A stretch of 47,911 bases of DNA from Clostridia bacterium (GTDB taxonomy: Bacteria; Bacillota; Clostridia; Oscillospirales; Acutalibacteraceae): the NCBI GenBank assembly GCA_017439545.1, contig JAFSIW010000054.1:1-47911 (forward strand), given 5' to 3'. The number at the start of each line of letters is the position of its first letter. The stretch's first letter is position 1. Both the position numbers and the translations under genes were made by a program. This document shows, in pieces, positions 1 to 7,788 of the stretch. The notes under the pieces were generated by a model. That model saw nothing but the letters and a program-made list of their open reading frames with translations, was not told the origin of the DNA and made no database searches.

Positions 1-180
1 CCCTCCGTCACGGCAAGCCGTGCCACCTCCCTTTACACAAGGGAGGCTTGGTTTTGTCCCGCTTGAGCGGGGTTTCGTAACAAATGCATGGCTGACAGGC
101 CAATAAAAGACGCACTTGTGCGTAGCCTGTAGTATTAGGGCTATGCCCGAAACTGAAATACCACCCGCTATGCGGGTGGA
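1..180. repeat. Intergenic hairpin-rich repeat at left edge
   Basis: Non-coding stretch made of consecutive short inverted repeats. They include CTCCCTT/AAGGGAG around TACAC (about 28-46), CCCGC/GCGGG (58-71), ACGCAC/GTGCGT (about 110-123) and CCACCCGC/GCGGGTGG (161-179). The 1-48 portion has a counterpart in opposite orientation at 47848-47890, sharing the core CTCCCTTTACACAAGGGAG. The 161-179 hairpin sits just beyond the stop of the DUF3021 gene on the minus strand and may act as its terminator, although the T-run is weak. No gene was seen here. Confidence 0.6.
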
Positions 181-186
181 TTATTA

Positions 187-606
187 TTATGCCTGCAGTT
201 TTTGATTCAGCCGTTTTTCTACCTGACGAGTGATCAGTACCACCGTCAGCCAGATAACAAGATACGTGACCGCAAAAATCGCGGTAAAAATCAGCAAGAT
301 CATCGGCTCAAAGGGAATCCACCGATTGACCACGTAGCACAACGTATAGGCGAGATAGATGGTGGAAAAATGGAAAAACATGGATTTGAGAGGCGACCAA
401 TGGTCGATCTGATTGAACACGCTGGCGCCTGCTTGCAAAAAAGCCAGGAGATAGGTGGAAAGAATGCCTAAAAACGCTTGCCCTCCGCTTAATGAAAAAT
501 CGGGCAGGGAATTAGAAAGACACCAATACACGACGCCTGCCATCAGCGGCCCGAAACCACCAAACAGTAAGCCTCGCAGAAAAAACTGCTTTACGTATGG
601 ATTCAT
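187..606 (-). CDS. DUF3021 family membrane protein
   Basis: 139-residue integral membrane protein with about four hydrophobic segments (near residues 10-30, 43-62, 75-92 and 100-127) and a basic C-terminal tail. The size, the QIDHWSPLKSMFFHF region and the position match the DUF3021 family. Its genes typically sit directly after a LytTR-domain regulator, as here. Its ATG overlaps the TGA of that regulator by four bases, so translational coupling is expected. In known LytTR-membrane protein pairs the membrane partner often restrains the regulator; that role is inferred for this protein. No catalytic motif is visible. Confidence 0.85.
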   Translation of the reverse strand: MNPYVKQFFLRGLLFGGFGPLMAGVVYWCLSNSLPDFSLSGGQAFLGILSTYLLAFLQAGASVFNQIDHWSPLKSMFFHFSTIYLAYTLCYVVNRWIPFEPMILLIFTAIFAVTYLVIWLTVVLITRQVEKRLNQKLQA

Positions 607-1034
607 AATAATCCCATCCTTTCTTTTACGGCTTTGAGTTGCCTGCGGGAAACGTAGTCGGTGAAGCCGTTTTGCATTACCACCTGCAAAGCGCCCCCAA
701 AGGTGGTCTTGAATCGTTCAATGCGGTGACGGTTGATCAAGCAGGATTGGTTGATGCGAATAAAACGCTCTCCCAGTTGCTCTTCCAGTTGATACAATCG
801 GAACTTTACCTGCCATTGCTCCTGACGGGTGACGGCAAGGGTTTTGCCATCCTGAACAATAAAGCAGAATACCGACAGGGGATCCAACCGACAGTATTGC
901 CCGTCGGCCGAGCCGACCAGCGACTCTTGGGCTGCGGCTAATTGTTGTAATTCTGCCACCAAAGGGGTCTCGCGGTGGGCGTAGATCAGTAGTTCCTCTT
1001 CCCGTGAGGGATCAATATGAACGGTGCACTTCAT
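603..1034 (-). CDS. LytTR-domain DNA-binding regulator
   Basis: 143-residue cytoplasmic transcription factor. The C-terminal two thirds (about residues 45-143) is a LytTR domain, recognisable by FIRINQSCLINRHRIERF and by the terminal SRRQLKAVKERM helix. There is no receiver domain, so it is a short LytTR protein rather than a two-component response regulator. The start chosen is the ATG at 1034, which lies 6 bases after a strong AAGGAGGG site; a TTG two codons upstream sits too close to it. It forms a two-gene operon with the DUF3021 membrane protein and probably autoregulates it, which is inference. Confidence 0.88.
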   Translation of the reverse strand: MKCTVHIDPSREEELLIYAHRETPLVAELQQLAAAQESLVGSADGQYCRLDPLSVFCFIVQDGKTLAVTRQEQWQVKFRLYQLEEQLGERFIRINQSCLINRHRIERFKTTFGGALQVVMQNGFTDYVSRRQLKAVKERMGLL

Positions 1035-1054
1035 AGGCAACCCTCCTTATTTCT

Positions 1055-1083
1055 ATTATACCTGCTTGATTTGTGTTTTGCAA
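1055..1083 (-). promoter_or_regulatory. Promoter of the LytTR/DUF3021 operon
   Basis: On the minus strand TTGCAA (1083-1078), a 17-base spacer and a perfect TATAAT (1060-1055) stand just upstream of the AAGGAGGG and ATG of the LytTR gene. Confidence 0.7.
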
Positions 1084-1121
1084 GGGGTTTTTCCTATTCG
1101 GTACAAATGATGCGCTAAGCG

Positions 1122-1152
1122 GTAAAACGCCCCTATCCTATGGGATAGGGGC
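1122..1152 (-). terminator. Terminator of the double SGNH hydrolase gene
   Basis: On the minus strand a 10-bp stem GCCCCTATCC/GGATAGGGGC with a 4-base loop is followed by GTTTTACC, directly after the stop of the dockerin gene. Confidence 0.75.
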
Positions 1153-1160
1153 ATTGATTG

Positions 1161-4100
1161 TTATTGTTCCACGGGGAATTTGTCGATCTTACCAACGACC
1201 TTTTTGAGAATATTAAGGGCATCGGTAGCTTCGATTTTCCCGTTACCGTCGGTGTCGGCGGCTTTTTGTTGATCATCGGTAAGAGTGACCTTACCCACCA
1301 CATTTTTCAGCACTTCCAGCGCGTCGGTGGCTTCTACCTTGCCGTTACCATCTACGTCGCCGTAGATAACGGTGGGAGTGGGAGGAACGGGAGGTTCTTC
1401 ACCGTTTTTATATGCGTCAAAAGCAGTGCGGGCGTCGGTCAGTTTATCCAGGTTTTGGATGGTATCTTTGACCGATTCGCCGTATTCTGTCACCAGATCG
1501 GCAACCTTTTGTTCTGCGCAAACAATGGGCGCCTCTTTTCCGGCGTGGTTTTCGGCAGTCACTTCACCAATGGCATCAATGGCATCCATCACCGCTTGCA
1601 CGTCTTGTTCCCGCCGGACGGCTTTCAGACGGGTGACCTCTTCACGGGCTTTGATCATATCGGCGGCATTGGTAACCTCTTGCATAATGTCGTTGCCGTA
1701 TTTGATCATCAGCGCATCCGCCAGTTCTTCGGCATGGATGAGGATGGGTTCTTTTTCCTTAAAGTTATCCAAGGCGATTTCGCCAATGGCATCGATGGCA
1801 TCGATGACCGCCTTCACGTCTTCGGCTTGCTTGGCGGCATCTCCTGCGTTGTACATACGAATGTTGTCGATTTTGATGTCGGTCAGGGGGGAGGAATTGT
1901 TCAGATTCCACCAAGTGTAACGGAGCTTGTTGATTTTGGACCAATCGAACTCTACCACTTTAAACCCTGCCAGATCGGTGGAGTAGGTGGCGGTGTGCCA
2001 ACCAGCGGTTTTATTGTCGATGGTGATCAAGGTGTTGTAGCCGTCTTCACCGGTGGTGGCAAAGTTTAGTTGAATCTGACCTTGCTTGCCGGTCATATCA
2101 GCCCCGATATAATAATCAAAGGCAAGGGTGTCGTAACCCGACAGATCCGCCGAGGTGGGGAAGGTCAGCATCGCCATAGCCCCAACGTAGTGGGTGTCGC
2201 TGAGTTTTTGGTTACCGCCTTTCAAAACCAAAGCAGCAGAGCCTTGTACTTGGTTTTGCTTGTCCAAAGCCAGCGAGGTGCTGTATGCACCGCTCCAACC
2301 ATAGGTATTTTCGCATTCATTGACGTACAGCACGCCGTTCTTTTCGTAAGGCATTTTGACCACTCGACCGTCAATGTCGGGCATTTTGCTTTCAAAAGAA
2401 GAAATGTCGGCATAAGGAATGGTCTTGAACCAATTCTCAATGAAGGGAGTGAGAATATCGTAGCCTTTCTTGTTGGGGTGACCTGCATCCGCCATATTCA
2501 CCAGCGTATGGGCTTGCAGAGCGTTGGTTACCCCATCGTCAGCATACATATCGTAGCAAGAAACCTTCCATTTAGCGCAGATCTTAAGGGCAATATCGTG
2601 ATAAACCCCCATATCCGATGAGGCGCTGGGCAGTTTAAAGTTGATGATATAACCCAAGCGGGCATTGGGGAAGTATTGGTAAGCGGAATAGAACAGGTGT
2701 TCCAAAGCCCCTGCAAAGGTGGCCAGATTAAAGTCATCGGGGTTGTAAGAGTCGGTCATCACGCCAATGGGAGCATTATCCCAAGAGTCGTTGATCCCGC
2801 CCTGCATAATGACGTAGTCGTAGGGATTGTCTTTGTTCTTTTGCAGCATTTGCACAATTTGCGCGCCGCGAATGGTAGAAATAGACCAACCGCTGCAGGA
2901 TTGGTTGTGAGAGATAATACCCATACTGTCCGCCAATCGACCTGCCCAGGAATAGCCTTGGGGGGTGTCGTTGTGACCGTAAGAAATGGAGTCACCAACG
3001 AAAATGGCACGTTTGTTGGTAAAGGGTTTGGCTTTGTAGGTGGCATTGTCTACCATGCGGGACATCCAGTCGCCGATGTAGGGTGCCAGATTGTCATACC
3101 CCGTGGGATTGGGATGCAGGGGATCTCGCAGACAGTTATAGGTGGTGACCTGCATTAAATCGTTGGAAACATAGCGATCGTTGTACAGATCCAAGCATTG
3201 CACGCCCCATTTTTGGCAGATTTCCACCGCCAGATTGTAGTAAGCGCTCATATCACCGGTGGCACCTAAATTTTGGGTTGCGCCCAAGGGAGTGGCAAAG
3301 GTGGTCATAAAGCCGATCTTGGCATCGGGGAAGTACTCAAAAGCATAGTAGAACAGTTCTTCCAAACCGCCGGCAAAGGTGGAGGTATCGAAGTCGCTCA
3401 GGTTAAACGAGGCGGTCATTTTACCTACGGGAGCGGCGGTGGTGGTAGCAAGATCGCCCCAACCGTCGTTGGTGCCTCCTTGCAGAATGACGTAATCATA
3501 TTGATTGTCTTTGTTGTTGTGCAGTTGGGTTACAATGCGGCCTTCCCGCACGGTGGAGATGGTGGTGCCGCCAACGCCTGCGTTGGTAACGTTGCCCATC
3601 CCGTACCGGGTGGCAATACGACCTGCCCAACCTTGACGGGGTTCGTTATCCCATTGACCGTAGCAGATGGAGTCACCTACAAACAGAGCGGTTTTTCCGT
3701 ACAGAGAGTTGGTAGGATCCACAGGTTGTTCACCGCCTTGTTCGTGATCGCCGCCGGAGGAAAGGTTGAAAAATGCGTTGTATTCGGCAACGCCAAAGGG
3801 TTGGTTTTTGGTGTAAAGGTATTTGGTTTTGTAGTTTGCGTCCACCACCATACGAATGGCGGCAACGCCTGCAGGAGCGGTGTAAGACATAATGGAGGTG
3901 GCATCATCCAGCTTGTGCTGAATGGTCAGAGCATCGTTAATGCTGGCTTGGGAAGTGACCGTACCTGCGCTGTTCAAGGTGATGAGATGAAAGCCTTGGG
4001 TAGAAACCGCCGCACCAAAGGTGATCACGTCCCCTTGAGCAACGGAGATAGGCGCCAAGGTGATGAATCCGGGGCCGCTCACCTGATTGCCTGCTCCGTC

Positions 4101-4646
4101 AATGTAGCCTTGGAAGGCATTGGCTTCGTTGTAGAGGTTGATCAGCTCCCCGTCGGCAGGGGTGTCAGAGGCGGCGTTAAAAAAGGCAGCGTGTTGCGCG
4201 GCAGTAAAGGGTTGGTTTTTGGTGACCAGATATTGATTCAGATAGCGGGCGTCGGCTACCATACGAAGGTATGCGCCACCGCTGGGAATGGTGTAGGACA
4301 TAATGGAAGTGACGCTGTCCAAGGTGGCAACCGCGGTAATGCCTTGGCTGAGAGAGCCCAAAGCAATGGCATTTTTTGCAGAATTATATACCACCAAATG
4401 CCAGCCTTGACCGGTGACCGCCGCACCGAAGGTGATCACGTCACCTGAGGCAACAGGGATGTAGTGGGAGGTGCGGAACGCACCGTCGGGACTGCTGGTG
4501 GTGTCGTTGACCCAACCGACGGTTAATTGGTTTAGGTCAAACAAATTATTGAGGGTGGTGTCGGCTGAGGCAGGCAAGACAACAAGACTTGTCAGCAGGG
4601 CAACAACCATCATCAGGGAAAGAAGGGACTTTGCCAAAGATTTCAT
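1161..4646 (-). CDS. Secreted tandem SGNH hydrolase with C-terminal dockerin
   Basis: 1161-residue exported enzyme, probably removing acyl groups from a polysaccharide. Order of parts: signal peptide 1-28; two copies of an unrecognised domain of about 120 residues (34-157 and 168-294); first SGNH hydrolase 315-535 with GDS (Ser326), GTND (Asn393) and DPLH (His511); second SGNH hydrolase 545-745 with GDS (Ser553), GGIND (Asn619) and His723; a beta-rich carbohydrate-binding-like region 775-935; two helical repeats each containing VMDAIDAIGE or a near copy (937-1080); a Pro linker; a type I dockerin 1093-1158 with two Ca-binding loops (DVDGNGKVEATDAL and DTDGNGKIEATDAL). The start at 4646 follows GGAGGAGTT; an upstream in-frame ATG would add 24 residues before the signal peptide. 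It is divergent from an AraC regulator carrying the same domain as 34-157. Substrate is unknown. Confidence 0.88.
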   Translation of the reverse strand: MKSLAKSLLSLMMVVALLTSLVVLPASADTTLNNLFDLNQLTVGWVNDTTSSPDGAFRTSHYIPVASGDVITFGAAVTGQGWHLVVYNSAKNAIALGSLSQGITAVATLDSVTSIMSYTIPSGGAYLRMVADARYLNQYLVTKNQPFTAAQHAAFFNAASDTPADGELINLYNEANAFQGYIDGAGNQVSGPGFITLAPISVAQGDVITFGAAVSTQGFHLITLNSAGTVTSQASINDALTIQHKLDDATSIMSYTAPAGVAAIRMVVDANYKTKYLYTKNQPFGVAEYNAFFNLSSGGDHEQGGEQPVDPTNSLYGKTALFVGDSICYGQWDNEPRQGWAGRIATRYGMGNVTNAGVGGTTISTVREGRIVTQLHNNKDNQYDYVILQGGTNDGWGDLATTTAAPVGKMTASFNLSDFDTSTFAGGLEELFYYAFEYFPDAKIGFMTTFATPLGATQNLGATGDMSAYYNLAVEICQKWGVQCLDLYNDRYVSNDLMQVTTYNCLRDPLHPNPTGYDNLAPYIGDWMSRMVDNATYKAKPFTNKRAIFVGDSISYGHNDTPQGYSWAGRLADSMGIISHNQSCSGWSISTIRGAQIVQMLQKNKDNPYDYVIMQGGINDSWDNAPIGVMTDSYNPDDFNLATFAGALEHLFYSAYQYFPNARLGYIINFKLPSASSDMGVYHDIALKICAKWKVSCYDMYADDGVTNALQAHTLVNMADAGHPNKKGYDILTPFIENWFKTIPYADISSFESKMPDIDGRVVKMPYEKNGVLYVNECENTYGWSGAYSTSLALDKQNQVQGSAALVLKGGNQKLSDTHYVGAMAMLTFPTSADLSGYDTLAFDYYIGADMTGKQGQIQLNFATTGEDGYNTLITIDNKTAGWHTATYSTDLAGFKVVEFDWSKINKLRYTWWNLNNSSPLTDIKIDNIRMYNAGDAAKQAEDVKAVIDAIDAIGEIALDNFKEKEPILIHAEELADALMIKYGNDIMQEVTNAADMIKAREEVTRLKAVRREQDVQAVMDAIDAIGEVTAENHAGKEAPIVCAEQKVADLVTEYGESVKDTIQNLDKLTDARTAFDAYKNGEEPPVPPTPTVIYGDVDGNGKVEATDALEVLKNVVGKVTLTDDQQKAADTDGNGKIEATDALNILKKVVGKIDKFPVEQ

Positions 4647-4717
4647 AATAACTCCTCCATCTTTCAATTTGGACAAAAACCCAAATAGGCTTGTAAGTGG
4701 GCTTTTATTATGATACA

Positions 4718-4746
4718 ATGATATCAGATAAAAAAGGGGTTTTCAA
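4718..4746 (-). promoter_or_regulatory. Promoter of the double SGNH hydrolase gene
   Basis: Minus-strand TTGAAA (4746-4741), a 17-base spacer and TATCAT (4723-4718) lie in the 151-bp region shared with the divergent AraC gene. This is where the AraC protein would be expected to bind. Confidence 0.5.
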
Positions 4747-4797
4747 TGTATAAAACATACGAATTCTTGGACATTTTTAACATTTGGAGGGATAACC

Positions 4798-5931
4798 GTG
4801 TATTATATTACCCAATCGTTACAAATCAACGACAATCTGTTTGATCTGTCAGCCGTTACGTTGGGATGGGTGGATCATCGTTCTTCTCGCAATGACTTTG
4901 GTTTTTTAACGGGGGATTATATTGCTGTTTCCGCGGGGGATGTGATCACCTTTGGGGGTGCGGTCACCACCCAAGGGTGGCATTTGGTAACTTATGACCG
5001 CCATCGTCAGCCCCTTGAGACAGTTACCATCAATAACGGGATTACGGTGTTTGGGCAGTTAAACCAAGAATTGTCCATTATGCAATACGTTGTGCCCTAT
5101 GGAGTGGCATCCATCCGCCCTGTGGTCGACAGTCGATTCAGCCACTGTTTTGTGCTCACCCGCAACAAGGAGTTTACGGCGGAGCAGTATCGCTCGTGGA
5201 TGACCGATGCCCAAGGCGGGTTTTCCTTTAACGGTCAGCAGGTCAATCGGGACGGGGTTACGTTGCTTCTCAATTTAGAGGGAGCGGGCTCGGTGATGAT
5301 AGAAGGGGAGAGCATTCCTTTTGAAGCGGGCACGGTGCTGTGTATTCCGCCCCACACCCTTTTTTATAAGGTGAGCAATACGGGGTTTCGGGATATTCGG
5401 TTGGCGTGTCATAAATTTGGTACAAACGGCACGCAGGTAACCCTGCTCAAAGACGATCCCTCTCAAAGCATCGAAGCGCTGATGCGGTTAATGCTGCGGA
5501 TGTTTTGGGATCCGCTGGCAGGGGACGAGCGGATCTTGCAGCAGTTGTTTACCACGGTGGAGCAGATCGTGCAGTATCGCTTGGAGGAACAACAGCCCCG
5601 TCGCAGTCAGGTAAAACGGATGTTAGCGGCCATGCAAACCGACTTCACCGATCCCGATTTTACGCTGGAGCGGGTGTTTTGCAACGAGGGGTATTGCCCC
5701 AATCATTTGCGGCGGCTGTTTAAAGAAGAAACCGACTGCACACCGCTGGAATATCTGATCCGCTTGCGATTGCATCACGCCAAACGGCTGATGGCGCAAA
5801 ACAAAGAACTGCACGCATCGGTGGCGCAGATCGCCTTGATGAGCGGCTTTCGGGATCCTTGTTATTTTTCACGGATTTTTAAGAAAAAAGAGGGAATTTC
5901 TCCTGCACAATATATGAAAAGCAAGATTTAA
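4798..5931 (+). CDS. AraC-family regulator with an extra N-terminal domain shared with the divergent esterase
   Basis: 377-residue cytoplasmic regulator; no signal peptide. Residues 12-135 form a domain also found twice in the divergently encoded secreted SGNH hydrolase. My ungapped hand alignment with its first copy gives 54 identities in 120 positions, including GDVITFG and QGWHLV. Residues 150-205 look like the cupin-type sensor of AraC proteins (a short beta series with IPPHTLFY). Residues 272-375 are the double helix-turn-helix AraC domain, with the typical FSRIFKKKEGISPAQY end. A GTG start at 4798 is set by GGAGG at 4786-4790. It probably controls the divergent esterase and uses the shared domain as a ligand sensor; that is inference. 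Confidence 0.87.
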   Translation: MYYITQSLQINDNLFDLSAVTLGWVDHRSSRNDFGFLTGDYIAVSAGDVITFGGAVTTQGWHLVTYDRHRQPLETVTINNGITVFGQLNQELSIMQYVVPYGVASIRPVVDSRFSHCFVLTRNKEFTAEQYRSWMTDAQGGFSFNGQQVNRDGVTLLLNLEGAGSVMIEGESIPFEAGTVLCIPPHTLFYKVSNTGFRDIRLACHKFGTNGTQVTLLKDDPSQSIEALMRLMLRMFWDPLAGDERILQQLFTTVEQIVQYRLEEQQPRRSQVKRMLAAMQTDFTDPDFTLERVFCNEGYCPNHLRRLFKEETDCTPLEYLIRLRLHHAKRLMAQNKELHASVAQIALMSGFRDPCYFSRIFKKKEGISPAQYMKSKI

Positions 5932-5943
5932 CAAAAATTTTAT

Positions 5944-5972
5944 TTGACTTTTATCGGTTGAACGCATAGAAT
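5944..5972 (+). promoter_or_regulatory. Promoter of the 87-residue protein gene
   Basis: TTGACT (5944-5949), a 17-base spacer and TAGAAT (5967-5972), followed 25 bases later by AAGGAGAAA and the ATG at 6007. Confidence 0.7.
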
Positions 5973-6006
5973 AGATACGGAAAATTACAAAAGGAGAAAT
6001 TGTACT

Positions 6007-6270
6007 ATGCAAAACGATCAAATGACGCTGCACGATATTGACGTGGCAGATTTTATGAAAACGCTGGATTCCTGCAAGGGCGACGTGTATCTGGAAACCG
6101 CCGAGGGGGACGTGCTGAATCTGCGTTCCAAGCTGTGCTTGCTGATGGGTCTGGAAAATATTCTGAGAGGCGCAGTAATTTCCGAAGCCACCATTCGTTG
6201 CACCCGACCCGAAGACGAAGAATTGCTGTTCCGTTTCAATCTGTTTAAAGAGGTTCCCACCAAGGAATAA
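6007..6270 (+). CDS. Small acidic protein of unknown function
   Basis: 87-residue soluble acidic protein with its own promoter, an AGGAG ribosome site and a downstream terminator, so it is very likely expressed. I do not recognise the family with confidence. Visible features are an amphipathic N-terminal half (DIDVADFMKTLDSCKGDVYL), a SKLCLLMGLENIL helix and an acidic turn PEDEELLFRFNLF. Two cysteines lie in positions not suggestive of a metal site. It has no signal peptide and no membrane segment. It stands alone between the AraC gene and the convergent secF. Confidence 0.75.
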   Translation: MQNDQMTLHDIDVADFMKTLDSCKGDVYLETAEGDVLNLRSKLCLLMGLENILRGAVISEATIRCTRPEDEELLFRFNLFKEVPTKE

Positions 6271-6333
6271 TAGGGCGTGATCGTGTAAAACGATTGCAAA
6301 GCAAAAACAGCGCCCACGAATTACGCAAAAAGA

Positions 6334-6368
6334 AAAAATCCACTTGCCTGAGCAAGTGGATTTTTTTG
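6334..6368. terminator. Bidirectional terminator between the small gene and secF
   Basis: Stem AAATCCACTTGC/GCAAGTGGATTT with loop CTGA, flanked by A-run and T-run, placed between convergent genes. Confidence 0.85.
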
Positions 6369-6375
6369 TATGCAA

Positions 6376-7788
6376 TTATTTGCCCACCTTGCGGGTACGC
6401 CACCAAGCCCACATGGGACTGGAGAGGAATACCGAAGAATAGAAGCCGGAAACAATACCAACTGCCATGGGGAAGGCAAAGCTGATGATGGAATCCAATC
6501 CGTTCAGCTTGGCAATCACGGCAATGGCAACTACGGCAATCAGGGTAGAGGTGGAAGTAAACACGTTGCGGTTAAAGGTTTCGTTCACCGAGCGGTTTAC
6601 AATTTCGTTCACCGTGAGGTTGGCGCCGAATTTCTGCTCGTTTTCACGAATGCGGTCGTAGATAACGATGGTGCCGTTGATGGAGTAACCCAGAATGGTC
6701 AGTACCACGGCAATGAAGTTATCATCCAACGGAATGCGGAAGAACACGTACATCAGATAGGCAATCAGAATATCGTGGATCAAGGCAAAAGTGGCAAACA
6801 AGCCGGCCGAGATACCGCCGATCTTGCGGAAGCGGATACCAATGTACAGAGTCAAGAACACGCCGCCCAGAATCATAGCGAACAGACATTTAATGAAGAA
6901 GCCCTTACCAACGGTGGGTTTCACGCTGTTAGAGGTGATCAGGGTGATGGTGTTATAGGCTTCGGTAGCAACCTTAGCATCCTTCAGTTGCCCTTGCACG
7001 GCGGTGGTGATCACCTTGCCGTAGGCTTCGTCCATAGGTTGATTGCCAAGGGCGGGAGCAACGGTGAGGGTTTTGGCGGTTTTGTCAAAGGAAACGGTTA
7101 CGTCGGCATACGCGGGGGTTTCAGCCAAACCGGCAATGTTGGCGACCAATGCGTTTTCGATAGCGGTGGTCAAAGCCTCGGTATCTACGGTTTCCAAAGC
7201 AACGGTATAGGTCAGCTTGGTGCCGTAGGTAGAAACCATATCGGCATATAAGGCATCAGCCAACTCGCTGATGGTGTTAGAGGAAACCAGAGTATAAGAG
7301 GGGGTTGTGGTAGACGAGCCCTTGATGGCGGCGGTGAATTCGTCGGCCATGGCATCGGTGATGATCTCAACGGGGTCAACCGCAACGGTTTTGGCTTCGG
7401 TATTGGCGTCAACCTTGGTTTCGCAACCAAAGATCTCTTCAGCCTTGGCTTTCAAAGCGGCAACGTCAGCGGTGCCGGTTACCGAATAAGTGAGCACGGT
7501 AGAGGGGATCTTGGTCAGGGTGAAGGTGGCTTGGGTATTGTCCCCTGCCACGTCCTTGGAGAAGGATACTTCAACACTGTCACCCAAATGCTCTTTGGCC
7601 ATCGCGGTCAGACCGTCTTTATCCACTTCGCCGGAGAGGGCGTAGGTGAAGATGGCGCCGCCCTTAAAGTTAATGTCCAGTTCGGTAGGCAGGAAGATGT
7701 TGACGATCAGACCTGCCAGAATAATAGCGGCGGAGATGATCAAAAAGATCTTGCGTTTTCCGATAAAATCAAAGGATTTCTTAGTCAT
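6376..7788 (-). CDS. secF: Protein translocase subunit SecF with an enlarged extracytoplasmic domain
   Basis: 470-residue membrane subunit of the SecDF complex, which uses the proton gradient to help export proteins through SecYEG. TM1 is at about 12-33. The extracytoplasmic part runs to about residue 296, then five more membrane segments follow with conserved SecF features (ILGYSINGTIVIYDRIREN, VNRSVNETFNRNVFTS). Normal SecF proteins are about 300 residues. Here the first loop is about 265 residues instead of roughly 100, with internal alpha/beta repeats rich in Ala and Thr. The ATG overlaps the secD stop by eight bases and has its own GGAGGTG site. Confidence 0.93.
   Translation of the reverse strand: MTKKSFDFIGKRKIFLIISAAIILAGLIVNIFLPTELDINFKGGAIFTYALSGEVDKDGLTAMAKEHLGDSVEVSFSKDVAGDNTQATFTLTKIPSTVLTYSVTGTADVAALKAKAEEIFGCETKVDANTEAKTVAVDPVEIITDAMADEFTAAIKGSSTTTPSYTLVSSNTISELADALYADMVSTYGTKLTYTVALETVDTEALTTAIENALVANIAGLAETPAYADVTVSFDKTAKTLTVAPALGNQPMDEAYGKVITTAVQGQLKDAKVATEAYNTITLITSNSVKPTVGKGFFIKCLFAMILGGVFLTLYIGIRFRKIGGISAGLFATFALIHDILIAYLMYVFFRIPLDDNFIAVVLTILGYSINGTIVIYDRIRENEQKFGANLTVNEIVNRSVNETFNRNVFTSTSTLIAVVAIAVIAKLNGLDSIISFAFPMAVGIVSGFYSSVFLSSPMWAWWRTRKVGK

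Noticed and set aside
1158-4448. Long plus-strand open frames opposite the double SGNH hydrolase
   Set aside because: Gly/Val/Phe-rich translations without homology, caused by codon bias of the real minus-strand gene.
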